From assembly GCF_008087625.1 (NCBI RefSeq), contig NZ_CP042997.1, positions 6,138,001 to 6,202,000 of the forward strand: a stretch of 64,000 nucleotides of DNA, in the 5' to 3' direction. The notes under the pieces were generated by a model. It was not told where the DNA came from. It saw nothing but the letters and a program-made list of their open reading frames with translations, and made no database searches. The DNA comes from Aquisphaera giovannonii (GTDB taxonomy: Bacteria > Planctomycetota > Planctomycetia > Isosphaerales > Isosphaeraceae). Each line of letters opens with the position of its first letter. Within the stretch, counting starts at the first letter, position 1. The position numbers and the translations under genes are program-made. Of this stretch, positions 53,870-63,424 are shown in pieces.

Positions 53870-54484
53870 ATGAGCACCGCCTTCGCGAACCAAGCCCTCT
53901 ACACGCCGGATGATCTCCTTTCCATGCCTGACGCCAAGGGCTTTGAGTTGGTCCGAGGCCGATTGGTGGAGAAGGCCATGGGGCTTGAATCGGCCTGGGT
54001 CAGCGGGAAGCTACTAGGGCGGCTTGATCGGTACGCCGAGACGCATGGGACCGGTTGGTTCTTCCCATCCGAGGCGGGATACCAATGCTTTCCTCACGAT
54101 CCTAGGATGGTCCGCAAGCCGGATGTCTCGTTCGTCCGAAAGGAGCGTCTCCCCGGCGGAGTGTTGCCTACGGGATGGTCCGCAATCCCCCCCGACCTCG
54201 CCGTCGAGGTCGTCTCCCCGAAGGACCGTGCGTCCGAGTTGGAGGAGAAGCTTGCGGATTACCGGATCGCGGGGATCCCCCTGATCTGGGTCGTCTACCC
54301 CGAATCTCGCATAGTCATGGTCCATCGTCGCGATGGATCGGTGGCCCGGTTGCTCGAGGCCGACAGCCTCTCCGGCGAAGACGTCCTCCCCGATTTCGTC
54401 TGTCCGATCCGCGAGATCCTGCCCCCCGCGAAATCCGCCGAGATGGCCCCGCCAGCCACGTCCGCCCCGGATGGGCCGCGGTGA
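53870..54484 (+). CDS. Uma2 family protein (PD-(D/E)XK fold)
   Basis: 204 residues. Uma2 marks are LYTPDDLLSMPDAKGFELVR, RKPDVSFVRKERLP (the nuclease Asp), PPDLAVEVVSPKDRASELEE (E-x-V and the Lys position) and IPLIWVVYPESRIVMVHRRD. Restriction-endonuclease-like fold, plentiful in planctomycetes and cyanobacteria; whether it cuts DNA is not known. It stands alone, and its G+C content looks somewhat lower than that of its neighbours. Confidence 0.92.
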   Translation: MSTAFANQALYTPDDLLSMPDAKGFELVRGRLVEKAMGLESAWVSGKLLGRLDRYAETHGTGWFFPSEAGYQCFPHDPRMVRKPDVSFVRKERLPGGVLPTGWSAIPPDLAVEVVSPKDRASELEEKLADYRIAGIPLIWVVYPESRIVMVHRRDGSVARLLEADSLSGEDVLPDFVCPIREILPPAKSAEMAPPATSAPDGPR

Positions 54485-54632
54485 AGCGAGCGAGGGGGAC
54501 GGAATGCCTCCTCTCCTGCCCCGGGTTGGACGGATCGGAGGAGCGAGCGATCGGCGATGACCCTCTCGACGCGTCATCTTCCGTCGCCGCCTCGCCATTC
54601 CGTCGGGCATTCGCCGCGACGCGACGGGGGCC

Positions 54633-56951
54633 TCACTCGAAGACCACCATCGAATGCATCTCCACGACGGGGACGACCACCTCGACCCCGCCCTCGATCG
54701 CGTGCAGCGGCAGGTCGCGGCCCTCGGGCTGCTGGGTGGCCCTGCGGACGCCCGGGACGCGGCAGAGGACGCGGACGTCGTGGAGGGGGATGACCTCCTC
54801 GCGGACCGGCCAGGTGCCGCGGAGCTCGGAGCGGTCGGGGAAGCCGTATTGCTTGCGGAGCTCCTCCGGCAGCGGCGCGACCTTCTGGTAGATCGAGTGC
54901 ATCCCCCACGAGCTGGCGTGATTCAGCAGGTGGACGACCGTCCGCTTCGCCTCGGGTTGGCGGCGGAAGGTCGCGCAGAGGAGCAGGGGGCCGCGGACCT
55001 CGACGGGCGGCGGCTCTTGCTTCGCCGCCCACCGGCAGGCATTCACGATTAGCCGCCGGAGGAAGGTGTTCGGATAAAAAAACATCGCCTTGTCGATGCC
55101 GACGGGGAAGTAGACGACGCGCCCCTTGCCGTATTCGGAGGCGATCGCGGCCGGGAATCGCTTGCCCGGAGATCGCTCGTCGCCCGCGAAGGTCGCCAGC
55201 ACGCGGCCGTCGGGCAGGGCCTCGACGATCGTCGCCGAGGCGATCACCGCCAGCGGCCCCCGCGCGGGGGGCTCGCCGCTCGGGTTCCGCCAGGACGTGT
55301 TCTGCTGGCCCAGGATCTCCGGGTCGTCGAGGATCGGGTGCGCGTCGCCGAGGTCGACCTGCAACGCCTCGTCGCGCCGGGTGACGACCCGCGACGAGAG
55401 ATGCCGGGCGCGGAGCAGGTCGCCCAGGACGAAGTCGTCGCGGCGGCGATACTCCGGGTCATGGAGCCCGGCCTCGTACGTGGCCACCAGGCCGCCGCCG
55501 CCGCGGACGAACCGCCGGATCACCTCCGCGGACCGGTCCGAGAGGACGGACGTGTCGGGCAGCACCAGCACGCGGATCCCCCGCAGGTCCGCGTCCTCCA
55601 GGTCGAGCTCGGTCAGGATCCGGACCGGGACGTGGGCCTCCAGGAACGACCGGAACGCCCCCAGGACGTGCGAGACGTACGCCGGCAGCGCGGCCTTCGC
55701 GGCGAGCGTCCGCGACTGGTCGGACGCGACGATCCCGACGTACGGGACCGGCTCGGAGCCGACCCACCAGGGGTCGCGGGCCTTCGCGTCGGCCGCCCAG
55801 GTGCGGAGGTAGTCCTCGCGGCCGGTCGGCTCCACGAACTCGGGGTAGACGCCCCACGGCGGCCCCTCGAAGTACCGCAGGCGGAACTCGACCGGCGGCG
55901 AGACCCCGCTGATACCGTGCGCCTGCGGCTGGAGCCACGATGTCGCCCCGCGCCCGTGCGTCAGCGAGGCGAGGAACGCGTAGACGAACGGGTGATAGAG
56001 GGCGTCGCCGGGCACGTCCCAGTGCAGCTCGACCGCGGAGACGTCCACGGCCTCGCAGTACCGGAGCGGATACTCGCCCATGTACGCCTCGGGGAAATAC
56101 CACGTCCGGTTCGCCGAGTGGTTGACGAAGATCGCGGCCTCCGGATTCTCGGCGCGGATCGCCCCCCGCATGCGGTCGGCCAGATCCAGGAAGTACGCCT
56201 CGTGCCAGGCCAGGTAGCGGCGGGCGATCGGGTCGCGGAGGACGTCGAACCCGCCGCCGGCCCGCGCCGGGATCTCCGCCCCGCCGGAGGCCGCCCGGAA
56301 GGCGGCCCGCGTGGCGGGGTCGTACGTATGCAGATGGTCCGGCGCGTAGCCGTCGAGCCAGAATCCGTCGATCTCGTAGGTCTTCACCACATACGCCATC
56401 TGGGCGAGCATCCAGCCCGCGTAGGGGGAGCGGATGTTGGCGAAATTGGGGCTCGGGTCGGGCCTGCCGTCGGGGTTGATCCGCAGCCAGTCGGGATGCG
56501 CCCGGGCGAACTCGGGGCTGAACATCGGGACCTGGACGGGCCCGATGTAGAGCACCGCCTTCGCCCCCGCGCCGTGGACGAGCGCGACGAACCTGCGGAG
56601 GTAATCATCCGCCTGGCGGACCTCCTCGGCGGGATAGAGATTCGCCGTCGGCCCGACGACATCCCACTTCCGAAGCGCGTTGATCGTGATGACGTTGTAC
56701 CCCGCCGCCGCGAACGCCTCGGGCATCCTCTCCAGCCCGGGCGGCAGGTGCCCGATCCGAAGGTTCGTCCGCAGCCAGCCCGGCACCGGACGCTTCGGCA
56801 AGGGCGCAGGCACGCTGCGGGGCGGCAAGCCCGCGGCGTCGATCGCGGGGATGTCGTCACCCCCCCTCGCCGGGGCGGACGCAGCCCATGCCAGCCAGAT
56901 CCCCAACGCCGACGCCCAGGCCGGCCCAACGAGCCCCGCGATCGTCCGCAT
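54633..56951 (-). CDS. Secreted GH-A-like glycoside hydrolase with beta-galactosidase trimerisation-type domain
   Basis: 772 residues; ATG 56951 has GGGAGG seven bases upstream. Signal peptide WASALGIWLAWAASAPARGG. The N-terminal TIM-barrel region has FAAAGYNVITINALRKWDVV, KAVLYIGPVQVPMFSPEF and YEIDGFWLDGYAPDHL; NHSANRTWYFPEAYMGEYPL follows. From about residue 400 a Rossmann-like domain appears (RVLVLPDTSVLSDRSAEVIR, RRFVRGGGGLVATYEAG), typical of the trimerisation domain of GH42-type enzymes. The C-terminal part is beta-rich. The substrate is unknown; no other sugar-use gene adjoins. Confidence 0.8.
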   Translation of the reverse strand: MRTIAGLVGPAWASALGIWLAWAASAPARGGDDIPAIDAAGLPPRSVPAPLPKRPVPGWLRTNLRIGHLPPGLERMPEAFAAAGYNVITINALRKWDVVGPTANLYPAEEVRQADDYLRRFVALVHGAGAKAVLYIGPVQVPMFSPEFARAHPDWLRINPDGRPDPSPNFANIRSPYAGWMLAQMAYVVKTYEIDGFWLDGYAPDHLHTYDPATRAAFRAASGGAEIPARAGGGFDVLRDPIARRYLAWHEAYFLDLADRMRGAIRAENPEAAIFVNHSANRTWYFPEAYMGEYPLRYCEAVDVSAVELHWDVPGDALYHPFVYAFLASLTHGRGATSWLQPQAHGISGVSPPVEFRLRYFEGPPWGVYPEFVEPTGREDYLRTWAADAKARDPWWVGSEPVPYVGIVASDQSRTLAAKAALPAYVSHVLGAFRSFLEAHVPVRILTELDLEDADLRGIRVLVLPDTSVLSDRSAEVIRRFVRGGGGLVATYEAGLHDPEYRRRDDFVLGDLLRARHLSSRVVTRRDEALQVDLGDAHPILDDPEILGQQNTSWRNPSGEPPARGPLAVIASATIVEALPDGRVLATFAGDERSPGKRFPAAIASEYGKGRVVYFPVGIDKAMFFYPNTFLRRLIVNACRWAAKQEPPPVEVRGPLLLCATFRRQPEAKRTVVHLLNHASSWGMHSIYQKVAPLPEELRKQYGFPDRSELRGTWPVREEVIPLHDVRVLCRVPGVRRATQQPEGRDLPLHAIEGGVEVVVPVVEMHSMVVFE

Positions 56952-57181
56952 GCCGTCACCTCCCGGCGCGAGGCCATTCGCGCCCTCGCGGCCCGACGCG
57001 CCGGCGCGATTCTACCCTAACCATCGACGAGCGGGCCTCATGCCCTCGAATTGCTGCGAATGAATTCCTCGATGGGACCCGATAATCCATGACAGGGCCG
57101 GGCCACTCTTGTAAGCTGGTCCCAGCTCACCGGTCGATTCCAGGACCCCCGCCCACACTCACCCCCCCCGGAGTGGCCATC

Positions 57182-59350
57182 ATGGATCGAATGCCGGGAC
57201 TCCTCGCGAGGGCCGTCGCCTGCCTGCTGCTTGCGCCCTTCGCCGCGGGCGCGGCGGAGCCGGGAACGTGGGCCCTGAAGCCGGTCGCCCGGCCGGACAT
57301 GCCCTCGGGCTCGGCCGCGGCCAACCCCATCGACCTCTTCCTCGCCGCGGACCACCGCGCGAAGGGGCTCACGCCCGCCGGGCCGGCGGATAAGCGGACG
57401 ATCCTCCGCCGCGTCACCTTCGACCTCACCGGCCTGCCCCCGACGATCGAGGAGCAGGAGGCGTTCCTCCGCGACGAGTCGCCGGACGCCTACCAGAAGG
57501 TCGTCGATCGGCTGCTGGCGAGCGAGCAGCACGGCGTCCGCTACGGCCGGCACTGGCTCGACGTCCTCCGCTACGCCGACATGGACGAGCGGATGGTCGC
57601 CGCCCCTGGCATCCACCTCTGGCGGGAGTGGGTGATCCGGGCCATCAACGACGACGTCCCCTACGACCAGTTCGTCCGGGCCCAGCTCACCGGATACCGG
57701 ACGGCCGAGCGGACCCAGATGTCGGCGACGGGCTTCCGCAGCCGCAAGGAGCCGCGGCCCGACGACCTGTTCGCCCTCGGCCTGCTCGCCCGCGGGGCCG
57801 TCTTCCGCGACGGCAAGGGCGACGGCGAGCTGGCGATGGCCGCCGTCGAGACGGTCTCCTCCGCCTTCATGGGCATGACCGTCGCCTGCGCCAAATGCCA
57901 TGACCATATGTACGACCCGATCAAGCAGCGCGACTACTACAGCATGAAGGCGCTGTTCGACCCGCTGGTCGTCCGCAAGGTGACCCTGGCGACACCCGCG
58001 GAGATGGTCGCCGCGGGGAAGGCGGCCGACGAGGCCGATCGCAGGCGGGCCGCGATCCAGGGGCCGATCGACGAACTGGTCGCGCCGTACCGGAAGCGGC
58101 TGCACGACGAGCGCGTGGCCATGCTGCCGCCCGACGTCCGGGCGATCATCCTCAAGCCCGATCGCGAGCGGTCCGCGGCCGAGCGGAAGGTCGCCGACGA
58201 CTACTTCCCGGTGCTGCGGATCGACACCGACAAGATCCTCGAAATCATGCCCGAGGCGGACCGGAAGCGATACCGCGCCCTCCAGGCGAAGCTCGACTCC
58301 GGCGGCGGCGATCCCGGCCGCCGCGGCCCGTCGCTCCCGGCCTTCTGGACCGTCGAGGCCGACCCCGTGCGGGCGGCCCAGCCGAGCTACATCCTCACGA
58401 GCGGCGACCCGGACCGGCCGGAGAAGAAGCACCCGGTGGAACCCGGCTGGCCGTTCGGCCCGGAGAAGCCGGACCTGAGCGAGGGCCGGGTCGAGGCCTT
58501 CTCCGACTGGCTGACCGCGCCGGAGAACCCGCTGCTCGCCCGCGTGGCCGTCAACCGGCTCTGGCAGTGGCACTTCGGCGAGGGGCTGCAAAAGACCCCC
58601 AGCGACTTCGGCAAGCTCGGCGGCACGCCCGCGGACCCGGCCCTGCTGGACTGGCTGGCTTCGGAGTTCGCGGCCCGCGGCTTCCGGATGAAGGCGATCC
58701 ACCGCCTGATCGTCACGTCCGACGCCTACAGGCGGGCCTCCGAGCCGCCCGCGGAGTTCGCCGGGTCCAACAATGCGGCCGACCCGGCCAACGCGTACCT
58801 CTGGCGGTTCCCGCTCCGCCGCCTCGAGGCCGAGCCGATCTGGGACGCCATCTGGGCGGCGGCCGGCGGGCTCGACCCGGCCGTCGGCGGGCCCTCGTTC
58901 GACCCGGCCGGCGGGCGGGGAGGGATGGGCGGCGGCCGTCGAGGCGGCCCGGCCGCCTCCCCCGGGACCAGCCGCCGGGCCGCGTTCATGGTCCGCGGCT
59001 ACTCGACGAGCCGCGACGTCGTGCCGGTCTTCCTCCAGGCCTTCGACGTGGACGACGGCCGCGTCCCGTGCCCGGTCCGGACCCGGACGATCACGCCCCC
59101 CCAGGCCCTCTTCCTGATGAACGGCGAGGCGATCGAGCGGGCGACCGAGCGGTTCGCGAAGCGGATCGAGGACGAGTCCGGTGGCGACCTCGCCGCGGCC
59201 GTGGACCTCGCTTACCGCCTCGCCGTCGCGCGGCCGCCGTCGCCCACCGAGCGCGAGCGCTCGCTCGCCTACCTCGACCGCGACCCGGCCCGGCTGAAGG
59301 GCCTCGCCTGGCTGCTGCTCAACCTCGACGAGTTCCTGTTCGTCCGCTGA
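57182..59350 (+). CDS. DUF1549/DUF1553 domain protein
   Basis: 722 residues from ATG 57182, with GGAG eight bases upstream and an export signal (LLARAVACLLLAPFAAGAAE). DUF1549 comes first (NPIDLFLAADHRAKGLTP, RRVTFDLTGLPPTIEEQEAF, DVLRYADMDE) and includes C236-A-K-C239-H240 in VACAKCHDHMYDPI, a heme-c-like motif. DUF1553 is C-terminal (NPLLARVAVNRLWQWHFGEG, GGTPADPALLDWLASEFAAR, LRRLEAEPIWDAIWAAAGGL). No separate cytochrome domain precedes. DUF1549/1553 proteins are nearly always paired with DUF1501 as here; the function is unknown, possibly in polysaccharide processing. Confidence 0.94.
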   Translation: MDRMPGLLARAVACLLLAPFAAGAAEPGTWALKPVARPDMPSGSAAANPIDLFLAADHRAKGLTPAGPADKRTILRRVTFDLTGLPPTIEEQEAFLRDESPDAYQKVVDRLLASEQHGVRYGRHWLDVLRYADMDERMVAAPGIHLWREWVIRAINDDVPYDQFVRAQLTGYRTAERTQMSATGFRSRKEPRPDDLFALGLLARGAVFRDGKGDGELAMAAVETVSSAFMGMTVACAKCHDHMYDPIKQRDYYSMKALFDPLVVRKVTLATPAEMVAAGKAADEADRRRAAIQGPIDELVAPYRKRLHDERVAMLPPDVRAIILKPDRERSAAERKVADDYFPVLRIDTDKILEIMPEADRKRYRALQAKLDSGGGDPGRRGPSLPAFWTVEADPVRAAQPSYILTSGDPDRPEKKHPVEPGWPFGPEKPDLSEGRVEAFSDWLTAPENPLLARVAVNRLWQWHFGEGLQKTPSDFGKLGGTPADPALLDWLASEFAARGFRMKAIHRLIVTSDAYRRASEPPAEFAGSNNAADPANAYLWRFPLRRLEAEPIWDAIWAAAGGLDPAVGGPSFDPAGGRGGMGGGRRGGPAASPGTSRRAAFMVRGYSTSRDVVPVFLQAFDVDDGRVPCPVRTRTITPPQALFLMNGEAIERATERFAKRIEDESGGDLAAAVDLAYRLAVARPPSPTERERSLAYLDRDPARLKGLAWLLLNLDEFLFVR

Positions 59351-59477
59351 GGCATGACCTCGGCGAGGAAGTGAATCACGCTCGTTAGGCTTTGCCGAGG
59401 CAGAAACGAGAGCCCGAATTGGCTGTCCTCCATGAGGCCATGCTTCACCGACAACGCGGATCGAGGGAGCCTTCTTA

Positions 59478-59505
59478 TCCCCTCCCCCGCGGTGGGGGGA
59501 GGGGA
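59478..59505. repeat. Hairpin between DUF1549 and DUF1501 genes
   Basis: TCCCCTCCCCC (59478-59488) pairs perfectly with GGGGGAGGGGA (59495-59505). Additionally TATCCCCTC (59476-59484) is complementary to GAGGGGATA (59550-59558), so an alternative pairing exists. It may be part of a small palindromic repeat or may dampen read-through into the DUF1501 gene. Confidence 0.5.
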
Positions 59506-59630
59506 CCTGAGCGGGGATCCGCCAGTTGTGGGTCATGACGAGCTTTCCAGAGGGGATAGGATCGCCTCGCACGATCTGCCCGCCCGGAACTCCGACAGCC
59601 CGATCGAACTCTTCGCCGGAGTCCTCTCCC

Positions 59631-61022
59631 ATGCCCGCCGATCCGATCTACCCCTGCGGACGCGTCTCCCGCCGCGACTTCCTCCGCCGCGCCGGCGGCG
59701 GCTTCCTGGGCGTGGCCCTCGGGGGCATGTGGGCGGAGGCCGGCGACATCGACGCGGACATCCGGGGGCCCCACTTCGAGCCCAAGGCGAAGTCGGTCAT
59801 CTTCCTGTTCATGTGCGGCGGCGTCAGCCACATCGACACCTTCGACCCGAAGGACAACAAGTGGGCCGGCAAGCTGATCGACGCCGTCGGCTTCGGGGAC
59901 AACTCCGCCGAGATGCGCCGGCCGGTCATCTATTGTGAAAGGAAGTTCACGCGATACGGCGAGTCCGGCATCCCGGTCTCGGACTGGTTCCCCCACGTCG
60001 GGTCGATGGCCGATGAGATCGCCGTCGTGCGGTCGATGTGGTGCCACGAGGGGAACCACTTCCCGGCCGTGATCGAGACCTGCACCGGCCACCGCGGCCG
60101 GCCGTTTGACCACCCGACGTTCGGGAGCTGGGTGTCCTATGCCCTCGGCAGCGCCAACAAGAACCTGCCGACGTTCGTGAACATCGGACGGCCGTCGTCG
60201 CCCGTACAATTGACCGGCGGCTACCTCGGGGCGTCGGTCTCCGCGACCCCGTTCCAGGCCGGCGAGTCGCCGATCCCGAACCTGCGGCCGCCACGCGGCA
60301 CGAGCGGCCCGGACCGGGACCGGCGGATGGAGGCCCTCGAGGACCTGAACCGGGAGTTCCGGGACCGCTACGCCCTGGAGTCGGACATCGCCGCGCGGAC
60401 GAAGGCCTACGAGCTGGCCGCCCGGATGCAGCTCTCGGCGCCGGAGGCGGTGGACGTCAGCAACGAGCCCCGGCACGTCCTGGACCTCTACGGGATCGGC
60501 GACCCGGCCACCGAGGACTTCGGCCGCCAGCTCCTGCTCGCGAGGCGCCTGGCGGAGCGCGGGGTGCGGTTCATCCAGGTCTGCCACGCCGGCGGCGGCA
60601 ACGGCGCCTGGGACGCCCACGGCGACATCCGGACGCACGCGCCGCTCTGCCGCGCGACCGACCGGCCGATCGCCGGCCTGATCCGCGACCTCAAGGCCCG
60701 CGGCCTGCTCGACGAGACCCTGGTCGTCTGGTCGAGCGAGTTCGGCCGCAGCCCCTGGTCCCAGAACACGACCGGCCGCGACCACAACCCGCGGGGCTAC
60801 TCGTGCTGGCTCGCGGGCGGCGGCATCAAGGGGGGCACCGTCCACGGCGCCACCGACGACGTCGGCTACAAGGCCGTCGAGAACCGCCACTACTACAGCG
60901 ACCTCCACGCCACGATCCTCCAGCAGCTCGGCCTCGACACCGCGAGGATGGAGCTGCCCGTCCTCGGCCGGACCATGCGGATCGTCGAGGAGGGCGAGCC
61001 GATCGCCGAGATCCTGGCGTGA
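59631..61022 (+). CDS. DUF1501 domain protein with Tat signal
   Basis: 463 residues from ATG 59631. The Tat signal SRRDFLRRAGGGFLGVALGG starts at residue 13. The body resembles alkaline phosphatase-like (sulfatase-fold) DUF1501: SVIFLFMCGGVSHIDTFDPK, HVGSMADEIAVVRSMWCHEG, RFIQVCHAGGGNGAWDAHGD and VVWSSEFGRSPWSQNTTGRD. Exported folded, probably periplasmic. It is the partner of the DUF1549/1553 protein upstream; the function is unknown. Confidence 0.95.
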   Translation: MPADPIYPCGRVSRRDFLRRAGGGFLGVALGGMWAEAGDIDADIRGPHFEPKAKSVIFLFMCGGVSHIDTFDPKDNKWAGKLIDAVGFGDNSAEMRRPVIYCERKFTRYGESGIPVSDWFPHVGSMADEIAVVRSMWCHEGNHFPAVIETCTGHRGRPFDHPTFGSWVSYALGSANKNLPTFVNIGRPSSPVQLTGGYLGASVSATPFQAGESPIPNLRPPRGTSGPDRDRRMEALEDLNREFRDRYALESDIAARTKAYELAARMQLSAPEAVDVSNEPRHVLDLYGIGDPATEDFGRQLLLARRLAERGVRFIQVCHAGGGNGAWDAHGDIRTHAPLCRATDRPIAGLIRDLKARGLLDETLVVWSSEFGRSPWSQNTTGRDHNPRGYSCWLAGGGIKGGTVHGATDDVGYKAVENRHYYSDLHATILQQLGLDTARMELPVLGRTMRIVEEGEPIAEILA

Positions 61023-61276
61023 GCGGCATTTCCGCGTGTTCATGCCCGGAAAGGTTCGTATATTCGCGATCGATAAGGCCAGCAAGGTAAAGGTGACCAC
61101 CCGCGTGAGCGGGTGGTTCGGACGGGCGGAGCCTCCAGCCTCCGGCGTCAGCCGGACCGGCATGCGGCGATGCCGACCCACCGACCCGGAATCGCCGCCG
61201 GCCATCCCCGAATCGCACTGAGGTTCTGTCCCGCAAGCCCCCTCGAATTGCCTGCGTGAGCGGGAAGGAAGGTCCG

Positions 61277-61375
61277 GTTCTCCCCCTTAAGAAGGGGGAG
61301 TTCGAGGGGGTGGATTGCGGAGGCCCCGGCGGTCGAATTCACCCCCCTGTATCCCCCCTTCCCAAGGCGGGAATC
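61277..61375. repeat. Dispersed palindromic element, copy 2 (inverted)
   Basis: A 99 bp element homologous to 25024-25120 in the opposite orientation. Its left end contains CTCCCCCTTAAGAAGGGGGAG (61280-61300), a perfect 9-base dyad with a 3-base centre. Confidence 0.75.
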
Positions 61376-61483
61376 GTGTTCGGCACTCCCCGTCGCAGGG
61401 GAGGGCCGAGGGGGCAGGGTTCGACGACGTCGGGCTTATGGGACAGACTCTAACGTGCGAGGCTTGAGGCTTCGCCCATGCGA

Positions 61484-61505
61484 ACCACGATCTGACGATC
61501 GTGGT
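61484..61505. repeat. Perfect 9-bp hairpin
   Basis: ACCACGATC, loop TGAC, GATCGTGGT. The context gives no function; it could be a terminator or part of a REP-type repeat. Confidence 0.4.
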
Positions 61506-61975
61506 CACCCGTGCATGGGGCGACATGCCACTTCTCCCACGCCGGTCTTTCGAAGTCCCTCAGATGGATCAACAGGGCGGGCTATGAGCGGCTCAGGGAG
61601 GACTCCGAGGCGAGTCGCGGGAAGAGTCGGGAGTCCATGCCGCGTGGGGCTCCCATCCCGCCCGGGTGATCCCTGGAGCCCGCGATGTTCGGTCGCATCC
61701 TCACCCTTGAACGGGGCCCCGAAGGTGCGACGAGCGGCGACGTGGACATACCGGATCGACCCGCCATCGCGAGCGGCCCAGGTGCCCCCGAGATGCGAGG
61801 CCGACGCCACCCCTCGCCCCCGTTCGTCCCGCGCGACGGGCCGGCCTCGGGCGGCGACCCTCGTGGCGACGCCCAGTCCGGTTGGGAGATCCGTGTCGAA
61901 TTTCGTCCCCGGCCCTTGCCGACCAATCCGCCCCGCCGGCCACCGGCTCCTATCCGCCTCTCGCGACGCGAGCAG

Positions 61976-62650
61976 TCAGTCGGCCACCCGCCTCCGGGCG
62001 AGGCGTCGGCATCCCAGCGCCGCGACGCCGACGGCGAGCATGCCGATCGAGGACGGCTCGGGCACGGCGGCCCCGGAGATCGTGAACGAGAGGTTTCCGG
62101 AGGTATTGAGCGGCGCGAAGTTGAAGCCCGTCTCGTTGGCGGCGTATTGATTCGCGCCGGGCGTCGGGTCGAACGCGATGGTCCCGCTGCCCGGGGCAAT
62201 CGCCCTGAGCAGGAACGAGTAATACAGGCCGTTCAGCCCGATCGCCCCCGAATTGACGTTGGGAGACTCGGAGAAGTTCCCGACCGCGGCGCCGGCCGTG
62301 AGCGAGGACTGGGCGTTGAAGTTGGCGACCTGCAAGGGGCCCTGGACGTTGTTGTCGAACACCGATCCGGGCGCGACGACCGCGGTGAGTCCCGAGGTGC
62401 TGTTCGGGTCGGGGATCGCCTGGAACAGGGACGAGTCGAACAGGATCCTCGTGTTCACATTGAAGATGAAGTTGGTCAAGTTGGGGGACGGCAGGCCCGA
62501 GATGCTCAGGTCGATCTCGACCTCCTGGCCCACGGTCAGCGCCGAGAGGTCGCTGGGCGACGACAGGGTGAAGACCACGCCCGCCCTCGCGGGGGCCGAC
62601 ATCAACATCAGTGCGGAGCACGCGAACCAGATAACTTTACGAGAAAGCAT
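61976..62650 (-). CDS. PEP-CTERM sorting-domain protein
   Basis: 224 residues. Signal peptide (VIWFACSALMLMSAPARAG), a beta-rich cohesin-like middle (LTVGQEVEIDLSISGLPSPN, FIFNVNTRILFDSSLFQAIP) and the C-terminal sorting signal VPEPSS followed by IGMLAVGVAALG and the basic RRLARRR. GGAGAGG lies directly before ATG 62650. PEP-CTERM proteins are sorted by exosortase and often end in the extracellular matrix; no exosortase gene is in the window. Confidence 0.94.
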   Translation of the reverse strand: MLSRKVIWFACSALMLMSAPARAGVVFTLSSPSDLSALTVGQEVEIDLSISGLPSPNLTNFIFNVNTRILFDSSLFQAIPDPNSTSGLTAVVAPGSVFDNNVQGPLQVANFNAQSSLTAGAAVGNFSESPNVNSGAIGLNGLYYSFLLRAIAPGSGTIAFDPTPGANQYAANETGFNFAPLNTSGNLSFTISGAAVPEPSSIGMLAVGVAALGCRRLARRRVAD

Positions 62651-63424
62651 GACCTCTCCGGGCGAGTTAGGAGTGCTGCCACAAGCGGTCGGAAACGCAT
62701 GGAAGACCAGGGCAGGCTAACGGCTCTCCCCGCGGATTGCCAGCATGGGCCACCACGGATCGATTGGACTATGAGATCATGTTTCCAGGAAACACCATGG
62801 CGGCAATCCTTCGGGAGTCGGGCCTGTTATGGACAAGGTTTGACCATTTAATGTGCCGCTTTTATGTCTATGTCGGCCGCGCGATGGGCCTGGCGATTGG
62901 GGGTGCACGGGTCGCTGCGGATGGCGCCCGGCACGCGACGATCGGGCGGAAGCCGCCGGTCGGCGCGGGGCATGGCCCATCCTCGATGTGGCGGGGGGGG
63001 ACCCGGTCGCTGCGATGATGCCTCCGGCCGGCCTCGCCCGTGACGTCCTTCTCCTTGCACAAGTGTCGTTTCCCGCCAGGATCCTGCCCTCGTCCCCGCA
63101 ACAATTCGAGGCGGGACGCACGCCGGGCGACGTCCCGACCGCGGCCATCCGGCGCGAGGTGGAGCCGGATGCCCACGCCCTGCAAGGAGCTCGGCCCCGC
63201 CAGGTCGCGCTCGCGTCGGCATGGATCCGCCCCGGCCGCCGTGCTGACCGGCATCGTCTTCGGCGCCTACCCCGCCGGGTGTGCCGCGCTGCCGGGCCCG
63301 GCCGAGGCGATGCGGGCGGAATAGCGCGGGCCGCCCCTCCGCCGAAAGGGACGACCCGCTTGACATGGACAGACAGGTCGTCTTTAATCGGTCCGTCGCA
63401 GCTCTTCGATCGGCGGGGCGATTC
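62651..63424. other. Divergent intergenic region, PEP-CTERM / blaI
   Basis: No convincing gene. A 51-codon frame from ATG 63169 ends in a lipoprotein-like hydrophobic stretch but has no ribosome site. The blaI promoter lies at 63360-63388. Confidence 0.45.
63360..63388 (+). promoter_or_regulatory. Sigma70-type promoter of blaI-blaR1
   Basis: TTGACA (63360-63365, full consensus) and TTTAAT (63383-63388, one mismatch) are 17 bases apart. The start would be about 63395, 30 bases before the blaI ATG. Half-sites AGAC...GTCT (63371-63383) in the spacer could be the BlaI operator, but the dyad is only 4 + 4 bases. Confidence 0.7.

Larger units (their letters stand above)
61023..61975. other. Gene-poor stretch of about 950 bases with repeats
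   Basis: No convincing gene: open frames here lack family signals and ribosome sites and have the composition of non-coding GC-rich DNA. It carries the second copy of the dispersed element (61277-61375) and a perfect hairpin (61484-61505). Confidence 0.5.

Noticed and set aside
61455-62150. Several overlapping frames of 60-390 codons in the gene-poor region
   Set aside because: Pro/Arg/Ser-rich translations with no family signal, no ribosome site, and overlap with a repeat or with the PEP-CTERM gene.
63169-63324. A 51-codon frame ending in a hydrophobic, lipoprotein-like stretch (GAYPAGCAALPG)
   Set aside because: No Shine-Dalgarno, the supposed lipobox is far from the N-terminus, and most of it is Arg-rich.
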